Source of the DNA: Bradyrhizobium sp. 4
Lineage (GTDB): Bacteria; Pseudomonadota; Alphaproteobacteria; Rhizobiales; Xanthobacteraceae
Length of the DNA: 64,000 bases
Assembly (NCBI RefSeq): GCF_023100905.1
Contig: NZ_CP064686.1
Coordinates: forward strand, 3,038,001 to 3,102,000
Direction: 5' to 3'
The notes beneath the pieces are model-generated. The model did not search any database. It had not been told where the DNA came from and saw only the letters and a program-made list of their open reading frames with translations. This document shows, piece after piece, positions 52,484 to 61,197 of the stretch (positions are counted from its first letter, which is position 1; every line of letters starts with the position of its first letter). The translations under genes and the position numbers were made by a program.

Positions 52484-53662
52484 TTGATACCCTTCCTGGA
52501 TCTGAAAGCCCAATATAGCCAGATCAAGCCGGAGATCGACGCCGCGGTCGCGAGAGTCGTGGGCAGCGGTCACTTTGTGCTCGGCCCAGAGGTGGCTGCC
52601 TTCGAGGAACGCTTTGCGGAGTATTGCCGGGCCGCCCATTGCCGCGCGGTGAACAGCGGGACTTCGGCGCTTCACCTTGCCTTGTTGGCGGCTGGCATCG
52701 GACCCGGCGACGAAGTCATCACGGTGTCCATGACGTTCGTTGCGACAACCGCAGCCATTCTCTACAGCGGCGCCAGGCCCGTGTTTGTCGACGTTGACCC
52801 GGTAACATGGACGATGCATCCCGGCTCGATCGAAGCTGCGATAACACCACGAACCAAAGCGATCCTGCCGGTCCATCTCCACGGGCTGATGGCCGACATG
52901 GATCCCATCATGGAGATCGCGCGTCGTCACGGTCTGGTCGTCATCGAGGACGCCGCGCAGGCGCATGGCGCGGAATACCGCGGACGTCGCGCAGGCTCGA
53001 TTGGCGATCTGGGATGCTTCAGCTTTTACCCCGGCAAGAATCTTGGAGCTTTTGGCGAGGGTGGGGCCGTCGTAACCGATCGACCTGAATTGGCTCGCCG
53101 CGTGTCACTGCTGCGGGATTGGGGACAGGAGACGAAATACAATCACGTCATTCCCGGATACAACTATCGCATGGACGAAATTCAGAGCGCGATACTGAAC
53201 GTCAAGCTGGACTACATCGAGCGCTGGACGGAAGCGCGTCGGTCGCTCGCCGAGCGATACAATGCACTGCTGTCTGATCTGCCATTCGCGCGTCCCCAGC
53301 CTCCCCACCACGCCCGTCACGTGTACCACGTCTATGCGGTCAGATTGCCGTGCCGCGATGAGGGGCTGACGCTGTTGCGTGACGCCGGCATCGGCGCCGG
53401 GATCCACTATCCAGTTCCCGTGCATCTGCAGACGGCCTATGCGGACCTCGGTTATCGTGCCGGTGATCTCCCCGTCACTGAGATGCTGGCCAACGACTTC
53501 CTCTCTCTTCCCATTTATCCGGAGTTGCTGCCGGAACAGGCTGTTGAAGTTGTCTCCACATTGAGGAACGCGGCGGCGCTGCAGCCCAGCGAAGCCGTCA
53601 GCAATCGAGCGGAGCATCCACAACATGTCATGACATGGTCCCACAGCAGGAGGGCGTCTTGA
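52484..53662 (+). CDS. DegT/DnrJ/EryC1-family sugar aminotransferase (first copy)
   Basis: A 392-residue PLP-dependent aminotransferase. Visible are VNSGTSALHLALLAAGIGPG, the cofactor-ring residue D156 in VIEDAAQAHGA and the Schiff-base lysine K185 in FSFYPGKNLGAFGEGG. It belongs to the WbpE-like group that puts an amino group on a keto sugar with glutamate. It starts with TTG, 30 bases into an A/T-poor end of the gap. The last ~25 residues (after ALQPSEAV) are a variable tail. The next gene overlaps by 4 bases. Confidence 0.9.
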   Translation: MIPFLDLKAQYSQIKPEIDAAVARVVGSGHFVLGPEVAAFEERFAEYCRAAHCRAVNSGTSALHLALLAAGIGPGDEVITVSMTFVATTAAILYSGARPVFVDVDPVTWTMHPGSIEAAITPRTKAILPVHLHGLMADMDPIMEIARRHGLVVIEDAAQAHGAEYRGRRAGSIGDLGCFSFYPGKNLGAFGEGGAVVTDRPELARRVSLLRDWGQETKYNHVIPGYNYRMDEIQSAILNVKLDYIERWTEARRSLAERYNALLSDLPFARPQPPHHARHVYHVYAVRLPCRDEGLTLLRDAGIGAGIHYPVPVHLQTAYADLGYRAGDLPVTEMLANDFLSLPIYPELLPEQAVEVVSTLRNAAALQPSEAVSNRAEHPQHVMTWSHSRRAS

Positions 53663-54660
53663 TCGATCTCAAGGGAAAACGCGTTCTGGTCACCGGCGGC
53701 GCAGGTTTCATTGGTTCCCACATCGTTGATCTGCTCTGCGATGAGGGCTGCATCGAGATTGTTGCCATCGACAACATGATAAGAGGCCGTCCGGAAAATC
53801 TCCGGCGCGCGCTCGGGCGTGGGCCGGTGAGATTGGTTCACGGCGACATCCGAGATCGCAAGCTGATGGAAGCGTTGGTCAAGGCTGCCGATATCGTCTT
53901 CCACCAGGCCGCACTCCGCATCACTCATTGTGCGGCCGAACCACGCCTTGCCAAGGAGGTCATGGTGGATGCCACCTATGACCTGTTGGAGTTGTGCATC
54001 AAGCACGATATCGAGAAGATCATCGCAGCGTCGTCGGCGTCCGTATATGGCATGGCCGAGGAGTTTCCGACGACCGAGCGGCAGAATCCGTACAACAACC
54101 GAACTCTCTATGGGGCTGCCAAGGCGTTTAACGAAGGGCTCCTGCGGGCCTTCAACGATGTAAGCGGCCTCGACTATGTGGCATTCCGATATTTCAACGT
54201 CTACGGCAGCCGAATGGATATCCACGGACGTTACACCGAGGTCTTGATCCGTTGGATGGAGCGCCTGGAAGCCGGATTGCCTCCGATTATTTTTGGTGAC
54301 GGCCGCCAGACCATGGATTTCGTCCATGTCCGCGACATCGCGCGTGCCAATATCCTTGCGGCCAGGGCCAAGATTACTGATGAGGTTTTCAACGTCGGGA
54401 GCGGCACTGAAACCAGTCTGACCGAGCTGGCGACTGTGCTTGCGTCCGTGATGGGACACCGCGGCTTGACACCCGAATTCGCGCCCGAGCGCTCGGTCAA
54501 TCCGGTGCCGCGACGGCTGGCGTCGACGGGCAAGGCAGAGCGTTTGCTTGGTTTCCGCACCACGGTCTCGCTTGAGCAGGGGCTCGCCGATCTCGTAAAA
54601 TGGTGGCGATCCGAACGCGATCTCGCTTCGGACCGTCAGCGACAGGCAGCAGCATCGTGA
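53659..54660 (+). CDS. NAD-dependent epimerase/dehydratase (extended SDR)
   Basis: A 333-residue sugar-nucleotide SDR. It begins IDLKGKRVLVTGGAGFIGSH (NAD-binding GxxGxxG), with the catalytic Ser region ASSASVYGM and YGAAKAFNE (Tyr and Lys). The end (GKAERLLGFRTTVSLEQGLA) is typical of UDP-sugar 4-epimerases and related dehydratases. An aggagg site lies 5-6 bases before TTG 53659, whose first two bases overlap the preceding stop, so a TTG start is preferred over ATG 53635. Reaction likely on a UDP-sugar; exact sugar unknown. Confidence 0.88.
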   Translation: MIDLKGKRVLVTGGAGFIGSHIVDLLCDEGCIEIVAIDNMIRGRPENLRRALGRGPVRLVHGDIRDRKLMEALVKAADIVFHQAALRITHCAAEPRLAKEVMVDATYDLLELCIKHDIEKIIAASSASVYGMAEEFPTTERQNPYNNRTLYGAAKAFNEGLLRAFNDVSGLDYVAFRYFNVYGSRMDIHGRYTEVLIRWMERLEAGLPPIIFGDGRQTMDFVHVRDIARANILAARAKITDEVFNVGSGTETSLTELATVLASVMGHRGLTPEFAPERSVNPVPRRLASTGKAERLLGFRTTVSLEQGLADLVKWWRSERDLASDRQRQAAAS

Positions 54661-54815
54661 GTGCGGCTGAGGCAGAACGCGCGGCCGTGCCATCTGAATA
54701 GATTTCGTTGGTGCCGCGGATAGCAGCTCTAGCAAGGGATGCGCCGCAGAGACTGATGGACCCTGCGGCCGCCTCAGAGAGGTACGGAAATCTGATTCAT
54801 TCCACCGGGCCCGCC

Positions 54816-55673
54816 ATGATTTCGATCGTCGTCCCAGCTCACAACGAGAGTTCCGTGATTGCACGGACGTTGAGCCAATGGGTTGGCAAGCCAGCTTCGG
54901 ACGAGCTGCGCGTTGTCGTCGTTTGTAACGGCTGTACTGACGACACTGCGAATGTCGCCCGGCGTTTCGGCCCGACTGTCAAGGTTGTAGAGTCGGACAC
55001 CGCAAGGAAGACCCACGCTCTGAACCTTGGTGATCAAATCGCGGACATGTTTCCGCGAATTTATGCTGACGCCGATATTGTTATTACCGTTGATGCCATT
55101 CTAGCTTTGGCAAGACGCCTGAATGAAGGTGACGTTTTGGCGGTGGCGCCTACGGCAGAGATCAATCTGGCAGGCTGTTCCTGGCTGGTTCGCAAATACT
55201 TCGGAATTCGGTCACGGCTGCCGTCCTCGCGCGAGGGAATCGGCGGTTCAGGCGTGTACGCCTTGTCAGAGGCTGGACGCAGGCGGTTCGGCCAATTTCC
55301 AGACATCACTGCTGATGACACCTATGTCAGACTTCAGTTCAGACGGGAAGAGCGGGAGACTCTGGTCTGCGTGAGGTCCACGGTGTTCGCCCCACGCACT
55401 CTGCTGCAGCTCGTCACCGTCAGAACACGGGCCTATAGGGGAACATTCGAGCTTGCCCGACGCTTTCCCGAGCTGCGCGCAAACAAGGGAGCGGCCAATA
55501 ACTGGACACTCCTCACACTGTTCAAAGAACCTCGCTTGTGGCTCGGCTTGTTGATCTATTGCTGGGTCAACATTGCTGCTCGATGTAACGCTACCACAGG
55601 CGGCCGACCTGGAGATCATCTCTGGCAACGAGACGAGACTTCGCGGGTGGCGCTGCCGGATTCGATCAAGTGA
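54816..55673 (+). CDS. Glycosyltransferase family 2
   Basis: A 285-residue GT-A fold protein starting MISIVVPAHNESSVIARTLS. The nucleotide-binding segment VVVVCNGCTDDTANVARRFG and D85-A-D87 in IYADADIVIT are the expected metal/donor motifs. A C-terminal hydrophobic segment (LWLGLLIYCWVNIA) may hold it at the inner membrane. It probably adds one sugar of the repeat unit. The inner ATG is chosen because the preceding residues are unlike the family. Confidence 0.85.
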   Translation: MISIVVPAHNESSVIARTLSQWVGKPASDELRVVVVCNGCTDDTANVARRFGPTVKVVESDTARKTHALNLGDQIADMFPRIYADADIVITVDAILALARRLNEGDVLAVAPTAEINLAGCSWLVRKYFGIRSRLPSSREGIGGSGVYALSEAGRRRFGQFPDITADDTYVRLQFRREERETLVCVRSTVFAPRTLLQLVTVRTRAYRGTFELARRFPELRANKGAANNWTLLTLFKEPRLWLGLLIYCWVNIAARCNATTGGRPGDHLWQRDETSRVALPDSIK

Positions 55674-55727
55674 GGCGCCAGTTCGGTTGGGCGCGTGATA
55701 GGAAAATCGAACGGGTTGCGCCATATA

Positions 55728-55790
55728 AAATGCTTGATTTTAAATACCTGCCTGTTAATTTAAATAGTAATTTAATAATAAATGCAAGCA
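55728..55790. promoter_or_regulatory. AT-rich tract before the PssD-like gene
   Basis: A/T-dominated sequence (ttgattttaaatacctgcct, then taatttaaatagtaatttaa) in the 186-base gap between two genes of the same strand. It may carry a promoter. Confidence 0.35.
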
Positions 55791-55859
55791 ATTCGAGGCT
55801 TCGATCCGCTCGTTCAGGGGGAGCTCGCGAATCTTGCAGCATCTTAGGGAGGCCAGCCA

Positions 55860-56375
55860 ATGCTTCGGAGCCCGGTCTTTCACCACAACACGGTGCTGAA
55901 CCCCAATACGGAGCGGTCACGCAACGTACGGCCGAAAGTGCTGGCAGTCTCCTCGGGTGGGGGCCATTGGGTGCAGCTGTTGCGGATCAAACCCGCTTTC
56001 GAGCATTGCGATGTTACGTTCGTCACCGTCCATAAATCTTATCGCACGCAGGTGCCCGACCACAAGTTCTACCTCGTCAACGATGCTAACCGCTGGACCA
56101 AGATCGCACTGTTGAAAGCAGCGCGCACAATCGCCTGGATCGTCTGGAATGAAAAGCCGGACATCGTAGTCTCGACGGGTGCTGCTCCGGGATATTTGGC
56201 GCTGCGGTTCGGACAAATGATGGGTGCGCGCACCATCTGGCTCGACAGCATCGCCAACGTTGAGCAGCTTTCGATGTCCGGAGACCGAATTGGCCATTGC
56301 GCCGACCTTTGGCTAACGCAATGGCCCCATCTGGCGCGACCCGATGGACCCCACTACACAGGCGCGGTGCTGTGA
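55860..56375 (+). CDS. PssD-like glycosyltransferase subunit (Alg14 type)
   Basis: A 171-residue protein of the Alg14/PssD family, the membrane-anchoring half of two-part family 28 glycosyltransferases. It shows KVLAVSSGGGHWVQLLRIKP, then KPDIVVSTGAAPGYLALRFG and ARTIWLDSIANVEQLSMSG. The ATG has gggagg 9 bases upstream. The usual PssE partner should follow directly; instead only a short relic overlaps the stop (gtga), and the intact PssE gene is at 48470. Function: transfer of a sugar to the lipid-linked intermediate together with PssE. Confidence 0.87.
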   Translation: MLRSPVFHHNTVLNPNTERSRNVRPKVLAVSSGGGHWVQLLRIKPAFEHCDVTFVTVHKSYRTQVPDHKFYLVNDANRWTKIALLKAARTIAWIVWNEKPDIVVSTGAAPGYLALRFGQMMGARTIWLDSIANVEQLSMSGDRIGHCADLWLTQWPHLARPDGPHYTGAVL

Positions 56376-56503
56376 GCTTCGCGATGGGCGGAACGCCTGG
56401 ATATCTTGAGCACTTCATCCACACGGTTGATGAGTGGGCCAATGGGGCTGAGCGACTCGGCACACAAGCATCGCACGACCGCACGCATTGGTTTGTCGGA
56501 TAG
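56372..56503 (+). pseudogene. Relic of a pssE-like gene behind pssD
   Basis: GTG at 56372 overlaps the PssD stop, and the 43-codon frame reads FAMGGTPGYLEHFIHTVDEW before becoming unlike any family and stopping at 56503. PssE proteins begin IFVTVGT...FDRLI.TVDEWA, so the HFIHTVDEWA part is a recognisable N-terminal PssE fragment. The donor-binding C-terminal part is missing. Confidence 0.6.
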
Positions 56504-56652
56504 TGCTATTGTTGTGGGCGGAAATGAGCAATGTGGAGTAGCAGAGACGCAGATATCCCAGGCACGCGCCTTCAAATTCTAAGCTTAACCGCAGCGTGGC
56601 GACGCGCGTGCAACGCAGTTCTAGACATCGGACCTCGTCAAAGGAAGTGGAA

Positions 56653-56817
56653 ATGAAAGAATCTCACGCCGGCGCGCATGTAATGGAGGCGGAGCACCTG
56701 CCGAATAATCGGGCCGCCAGCAGTGCTCTGGAGCAGGGCCCGCCGCAATTCGTGAAGTGGCGGCGGGTGGAACGCAAGCTCGCTGCGGTTAGCTCGCGAG
56801 AGGCGGTTGCATCGTGA
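56653..56817 (+). CDS. Short ORF coupled to the second aminotransferase
   Basis: A 54-residue frame starting MKESHAGAHVMEAEHLPNNR and ending with a basic helix (KWRRVERKLAAVSS). An aaggaagtgga site precedes the ATG, and its stop overlaps the GTG of the aminotransferase gene (gtga). It may be a true small protein or a leader for translational coupling. No motif recognised. Confidence 0.45.
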   Translation: MKESHAGAHVMEAEHLPNNRAASSALEQGPPQFVKWRRVERKLAAVSSREAVAS

Positions 56818-57959
56818 TCCCGATCGCAATGCCGCTCCTCGCCGACGAAGAAGCTGGTGCGGCGCGCGCAGCCGTCCTATCGGGCTGGGTGTCGCAAGGT
56901 CCGCAAGTCGCCGCCTTCGAGCAAGAATTCGCCACCCTGGTCGGCGCACCCTTCGCATGCGCTGTATCAAATTGTACCACAGCCCTTCAGCTTGCGCTGG
57001 CGGCGCTGGACATCGGCCCCGGTGACGAGGTCATCACACCGAGTCATTCTTTCATCGCAACGGCCAACTCGGTCCGGTTTCAAGGCGCAACACCCGTTTT
57101 TGTAGACATCGATCCGTTAACCTACAACATCGATCCCACCCGGCTGGTGGAAGCGATAACTCCGCGAACGCGCGCGATCATCGCCGTCCACCAAATGGGC
57201 ATGCCTTGCGATCTTGCAGCACTTACCGAGATAACTGACCGCCATGGCATTGTCCTGATCGAGGATGCGGCGTGTGCTGCCGGCAGTAAAATCCGCATGA
57301 ACGGGCAATGGGAGTCGATTGGAAAACCGCGTGGCCGCATCGGCTGCTTTTCCTTTCACCCTCGGAAAGTGATCACAACCGGAGAAGGCGGAATGCTGAC
57401 CACCGCCGATCCGGAGCTTGATGGCAAATTCAGACTGTTGCGCCAACATGGCATGAGCGTCCCTGACACGGTGCGGCATGGTTCGCCTCTAGTAATCTTC
57501 GAGGATTATCTGGTCGTCGGGTACAATTACCGCATGACCGACATACAAGCGGCGATCGGTCGCAAACAGCTCGAACGCCTTCCGCAACTGGTGGCGCGCC
57601 GCCGTGCCATCGCTGCCAGGTACGCCGAGCTACTGTCGAATTTCGAGGGGCTGCGCGTACCGGAGGAGCCCGAGTGGGCCAGGTCCAATTGGCAAAGCTA
57701 TTGCGTGCGTCTGCCTGACCACCTTGACCAGCGCTCCGTGATGCAAGGCCTGCTCGATAAGGGAATCGCGACACGACGGGGGATCATGTGCTCGCACCGC
57801 GAACCCGCTTACGTCAATGGGAAGCCGCGCCATGATCTCCGTCAATCCGAACTCGCTCAGGATCGATCGATACTGCTGCCGATTTACGCGCAAATGAGCC
57901 AGGAGGATATCAATCGAGTCATCGGTGCCCTGCTGCAGCATATCCGAATAGCTTCATAA
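56814..57959 (+). CDS. DegT/DnrJ/EryC1-family sugar aminotransferase (second copy)
   Basis: A 381-residue PLP enzyme. Motifs: VSNCTTALQLALAALDIGPG, D151 in LIEDAACAAGS and lysine K185 in FSFHPRKVITTGEGG. It differs clearly from the copy at 52484 (HPRKVITTGEGG versus YPGKNLGAFGEGG), so the two probably act on different keto sugars. The GTG start overlaps the short upstream ORF. The neighbours are glycosyltransferases, placing it in repeat-unit sugar synthesis. Confidence 0.9.
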   Translation: MIPIAMPLLADEEAGAARAAVLSGWVSQGPQVAAFEQEFATLVGAPFACAVSNCTTALQLALAALDIGPGDEVITPSHSFIATANSVRFQGATPVFVDIDPLTYNIDPTRLVEAITPRTRAIIAVHQMGMPCDLAALTEITDRHGIVLIEDAACAAGSKIRMNGQWESIGKPRGRIGCFSFHPRKVITTGEGGMLTTADPELDGKFRLLRQHGMSVPDTVRHGSPLVIFEDYLVVGYNYRMTDIQAAIGRKQLERLPQLVARRRAIAARYAELLSNFEGLRVPEEPEWARSNWQSYCVRLPDHLDQRSVMQGLLDKGIATRRGIMCSHREPAYVNGKPRHDLRQSELAQDRSILLPIYAQMSQEDINRVIGALLQHIRIAS

Positions 57960-57973
57960 TCAGGATAACGGGA

Positions 57974-58954
57974 ATGGCGAAGGTCGATATTGTTGTCCCC
58001 TGTTACAATTATGGGCGCTTCCTTGAGGCTTGCGTGTCGAGCATTCTCAGCCAATCCATTTCGGATTTGCGCGTACTTATCATCGACGACTGCTCCTCGG
58101 ACGATTCGGTGTCAGTCGCAAGGAAATTGGAGCAAAGCGACCCGAGGGTGACGGTGAGAGCGCATTCGCGCAATCATGGTCACATCAATACGTTCAACGA
58201 AGGAATCGCGTGGGCATCATCCGAATACTTCTTGCTCTTGTCCGCTGATGATCTGCTGGTTCCCGGAGCCCTCCAGCGGGCAACGGAGATCATGGACGCA
58301 AACTCCGACGTTGTTCTTACATATGGAGAATGCATCCTCTGGTTTGACGATTTGCCGTTTCCTACGTTACCGGCGGGCGAGAACCATTCTTGGACACGGC
58401 AAGATCTGATAAAGGAGATGTGCACCACAGCCAGAAATGACGTTCCCTCAGCGACCGCTATTGCGCGGACACGGACACAGAAGGCGATCGGCGGATACCG
58501 CACGTCGCTTCCTCACGCCGGTGACATGGAGATGTGGTTGCGTTTCGCTGCGCATGGCACGGTTGTCCAGATCAATGCGGTGCAGGCGATCTATCGCAAG
58601 CATGCGATGGCAATGTCCAACGCCTACTATGCCAAAAGAATGCTAGATTATCGGCAATGCTTGCTTGCGTTCGAGAGCTTTTTTGATGAATGCGAGAATC
58701 GCGTTCGAAATGCGCGTAGTTTACGTGCCCTGGCCCGTCATAGATTGGCTGACCAAGTGTTTCGCAGCGGGATCGGATTGTTACGACGAGGCCGCGTTGG
58801 TGACGGCCTTGGCCACATCCGCGAAGCCATGACCATAGATCGCCGGTTGCGTTACTTTCCTCCAATTTGGCGAGTGCTGAAGATTCCGGGCAAGGATGGC
58901 CGTCGATGGGCGTTGTCCGTCATCAGAGGAGCGCCGGGCAAGCTATTGGAGTGA
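57974..58954 (+). CDS. Glycosyltransferase family 2 (second)
   Basis: A 326-residue GT-A protein: KVDIVVPCYNYGRFLEACVS at the start, IIDDCSSDDSV (D38, D39), and D92-D93 in LLLSADDLLVPG, the metal-site region. The SLPHAGDMEMWLRFAAHGTV segment fits the acceptor-side motif of bacterial family 2 enzymes. It starts 14 bases after the aminotransferase stop and is part of the same transcript. It probably adds a sugar to the repeat unit. Confidence 0.88.
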   Translation: MAKVDIVVPCYNYGRFLEACVSSILSQSISDLRVLIIDDCSSDDSVSVARKLEQSDPRVTVRAHSRNHGHINTFNEGIAWASSEYFLLLSADDLLVPGALQRATEIMDANSDVVLTYGECILWFDDLPFPTLPAGENHSWTRQDLIKEMCTTARNDVPSATAIARTRTQKAIGGYRTSLPHAGDMEMWLRFAAHGTVVQINAVQAIYRKHAMAMSNAYYAKRMLDYRQCLLAFESFFDECENRVRNARSLRALARHRLADQVFRSGIGLLRRGRVGDGLGHIREAMTIDRRLRYFPPIWRVLKIPGKDGRRWALSVIRGAPGKLLE

Positions 58955-59018
58955 TGAACATCTTCCGGGACTCGCGGAAAACAATCATTTCGCTTCCAGG
59001 AACCATGCGGGTCATCAG

Positions 59019-59939
59019 ATGGAATCAAAACAGATGCGATGCCCAATCGTCCTTGCTTGTGACAGGCGCTATGCGATGCCACTTGCGACGACCCTACGGT
59101 CTATTGTGGAGACGGATAGGAGCGGCGATCCGTTCGAGTTTCATGTGCTTGTCGACGGTGTTTCCGAGCGTATTCGAAAGAGGATACTCGACTCCCTTCC
59201 GCATGGTTCTGCGTCGATCCGATGGATCGAAGTGAATCTGGAAATGTTCCGGGACTTTTCGACAATTGGGTACATTTCAAAAGTCACCTACGCCCGGTTC
59301 CTCATCCCGCGTATTTTTCCAGAGACTGTCCCCAAAGTATTGTATCTAGACTCCGATATCCTTGTTCTTGATGATTTGCAGGCGCTCTGGACAACAGATC
59401 TCGAGGGAAATGTTCTTGGCGCAGTTTTGGACGGACTCGACTCTCAGCTGAAAAATCAAACCGTTCGCCTACCGGTACCTCGCGTGCAAAACTACTTTAA
59501 CGCCGGTGTACTTCTGATAGACCTGCACCAATGGCGAAAGGCGAAAATCTCCGAAACCGCCTTGGAATATCTCAAACGCTATCCGGGATCGCCTTATTCG
59601 GATCAAGACGCGCTTAATGTTGCGTGCGATGGCGTTTGGAAAAGCCTCCCTTCCCGATGGAACTATCTAGCCTACAACGCAGAGCTCGATGTCTCTGAAT
59701 TTGCAGGGGAGTACAAGCCTAGCATAGTTCATTTCACAACCTGGAACAAACCTTGGAGACCCGGCGTTCCGAACGCGAATGCCGCATTGTACGACTCGTT
59801 TCGAAGCCACACGCGGTTCGCACGCAACTCTATGGACAAGATGGAAAGCACCCTGCGTATCGGTTGGTCCCGCATTAAGAGCTTCCAGGACGGGAGACGA
59901 GGCAAATCAACTCGCTCGGAAGAGGTGGTCGATCCCTAG
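59019..59939 (+). CDS. Glycosyltransferase family 8
   Basis: A 306-residue family 8 retaining glycosyltransferase. It shows the entry strand CPIVLACDRRYAMPLATTLR, the DXD motif D111-S-D113 in VLYLDSDILVLDDL, and the FNAGVLLIDLHQWR and IVHFTTWNKPW motifs. Family 8 enzymes commonly transfer galactose or glucose from UDP-sugars in surface polysaccharides. The ATG at 59019 is preferred; a longer frame starts inside the preceding gene. The stop codon TAG lies inside the CTAG target duplication of the following IS element. Confidence 0.9.
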   Translation: MESKQMRCPIVLACDRRYAMPLATTLRSIVETDRSGDPFEFHVLVDGVSERIRKRILDSLPHGSASIRWIEVNLEMFRDFSTIGYISKVTYARFLIPRIFPETVPKVLYLDSDILVLDDLQALWTTDLEGNVLGAVLDGLDSQLKNQTVRLPVPRVQNYFNAGVLLIDLHQWRKAKISETALEYLKRYPGSPYSDQDALNVACDGVWKSLPSRWNYLAYNAELDVSEFAGEYKPSIVHFTTWNKPWRPGVPNANAALYDSFRSHTRFARNSMDKMESTLRIGWSRIKSFQDGRRGKSTRSEEVVDP

Positions 59940-61014
59940 CAGTCTGCTGAAAAACGTCGAGATAGAGAGTTTTTGTGTTCTCGCCGGTCATGTTGGGTCG
60001 GCGCGGTGGGGTTGGATGTAGTGTTCTGTCCTGGTGTTGGGTGGGCCTTGACGTTCGGAGGCTAAGCGGCCAGCAGTTTGGGAATGCGGATCACGTTATA
60101 GGCGATCAGATCGGGCAGGAAATCGGCGGCAACGCGAGCGATGCCACGTATTTGGTCTTGCGCATGGTGCCGTGCTGCTTGCCCCATCCGAAGATGCACT
60201 CGATTATCGCCCGGCGCGATTGCGACATGCCGTACCCCGGATGCCGCATGGTTCGTTCGTCGATGGCGTTGTTGCGGTTCTTGCCGGTTTTGGTGACGGC
60301 TTGGGTCTGTGTCACATGCGGCGTCACGCCGATGGCGCGAAGATTGGCGACATGATCGGCCGTATCGTACGCCTTGTCCTCACCGGCCGTGATGCGGCGG
60401 CCTGCGGCGTTGCGTCTCGCCTTCAGCATGGTCTCCGAAGCCCGGCGTTCGGCGGTGCCATTGGCATGCGTGACCCTGCCGGCCACCGCCAGCCCGTGCC
60501 GGTTCCCCATGGTGGCGCCCTTGTAGCAAAGCTTGGCCTCCCGTCCGGCCGCCCCGCGAGAAAGCCTGCTGTCCGGGTCGCTGGTACGTTCTGCAGCCGC
60601 TCCCGGTTTTTGGTGAAGGTGGTCGGGTCCCAGACTGGATCGTCCGGCGCCAGTCCCACGAACCAGCGATACAAAAGACTGTAGTTCAGTTGCTCCATCA
60701 ACTGGCGTTCCGAGCGGATGCCGTAAGACACCTGAAGCAATAAGGCGCTCAGCAATTGTTCCGGAGGGATCGAAGGACGTCCCTCGCAGGCGTAGAGCTT
60801 CCCGAGGCTGCGGTTCAAATCACTCAAAACATCACGGACAAGTCCCGGACCTTCCGCAGCGGATGGTTCGCTGGCACACGCTTATCCGGCGCGATGTACG
60901 TAAAACAGGCCGCCCTGATCCGGAAACCTCCCGCGCATGATCGTCTCCGTCGATTCGAGATGATAAAGTGAATCATCAAGCCCCCTCCGTGGCGAGGGCT
61001 TCTTCAGCAAACTG
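59940..61014 (-). mobile_element. Decayed IS5-family insertion sequence
   Basis: Terminal inverted repeats cagtctgctgaa (59940-59951) and its complement cagtttgctgaa read from 61014 match at 11 of 12 positions. CTAG is duplicated on both sides (59936-59939 and 61015-61018), typical of IS5-family targets. The transposase gene inside is broken and internally deleted, so this copy is immobile by itself. Confidence 0.85.
60062..60938 (-). pseudogene. IS5-family transposase, frameshifted with internal deletion
   Basis: Minus-strand pieces in order: MRGRFPDQGGLFYV; in a second frame APDKRVPANHPLRKVRDL; then SDLNRSLGKLYACEGRPSIP through DPVWDPTTFTKNRERLQN; then, in another frame, SDPDSRL and GREAKLCYKGATMGNRHGLA; then the RRITAGEDKAYDTADHVANL part and a third frameshift before IAYNVIRIPKLLAA. 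Roughly 100 codons between RERLQN and SDPDSRL are missing, including the first catalytic Asp region. Confidence 0.85.
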
Positions 61015-61197
61015 CTAGATTAATCGGAGTAGCTCAATTGATCGAACGGTGTGCTCTTTAACCATTCGATCGTGAATGTTGGGTGACTGAAAAGCAATCT
61101 TCTGGGTGAGGACCGCGTTCCGGGCGGAACCGACTCGCTGGATTTTTCGAAGTCGATGCTCGCCCCGAACGTGTGTGGGGCCCCCGACTCGGGCCAT
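61015..61197 (-). other. Small unsupported ORF downstream of the methyltransferase
   Basis: A 60-codon frame starts directly after the methyltransferase stop (MARVGGPTHVRGEHRLRKIQ, ending MVKEHTVRSIELLRLI) and stops within the IS target duplication. The C-terminal helix looks natural, so this may be the relic of a gene truncated at this border. No family recognised. Confidence 0.3.

Noticed and set aside
53515..54864. 449-codon open frame on the minus strand
   Set aside because: It is antisense to the epimerase and glycosyltransferase genes, which show clear motifs and ribosome sites; the long frame reflects high GC third positions.
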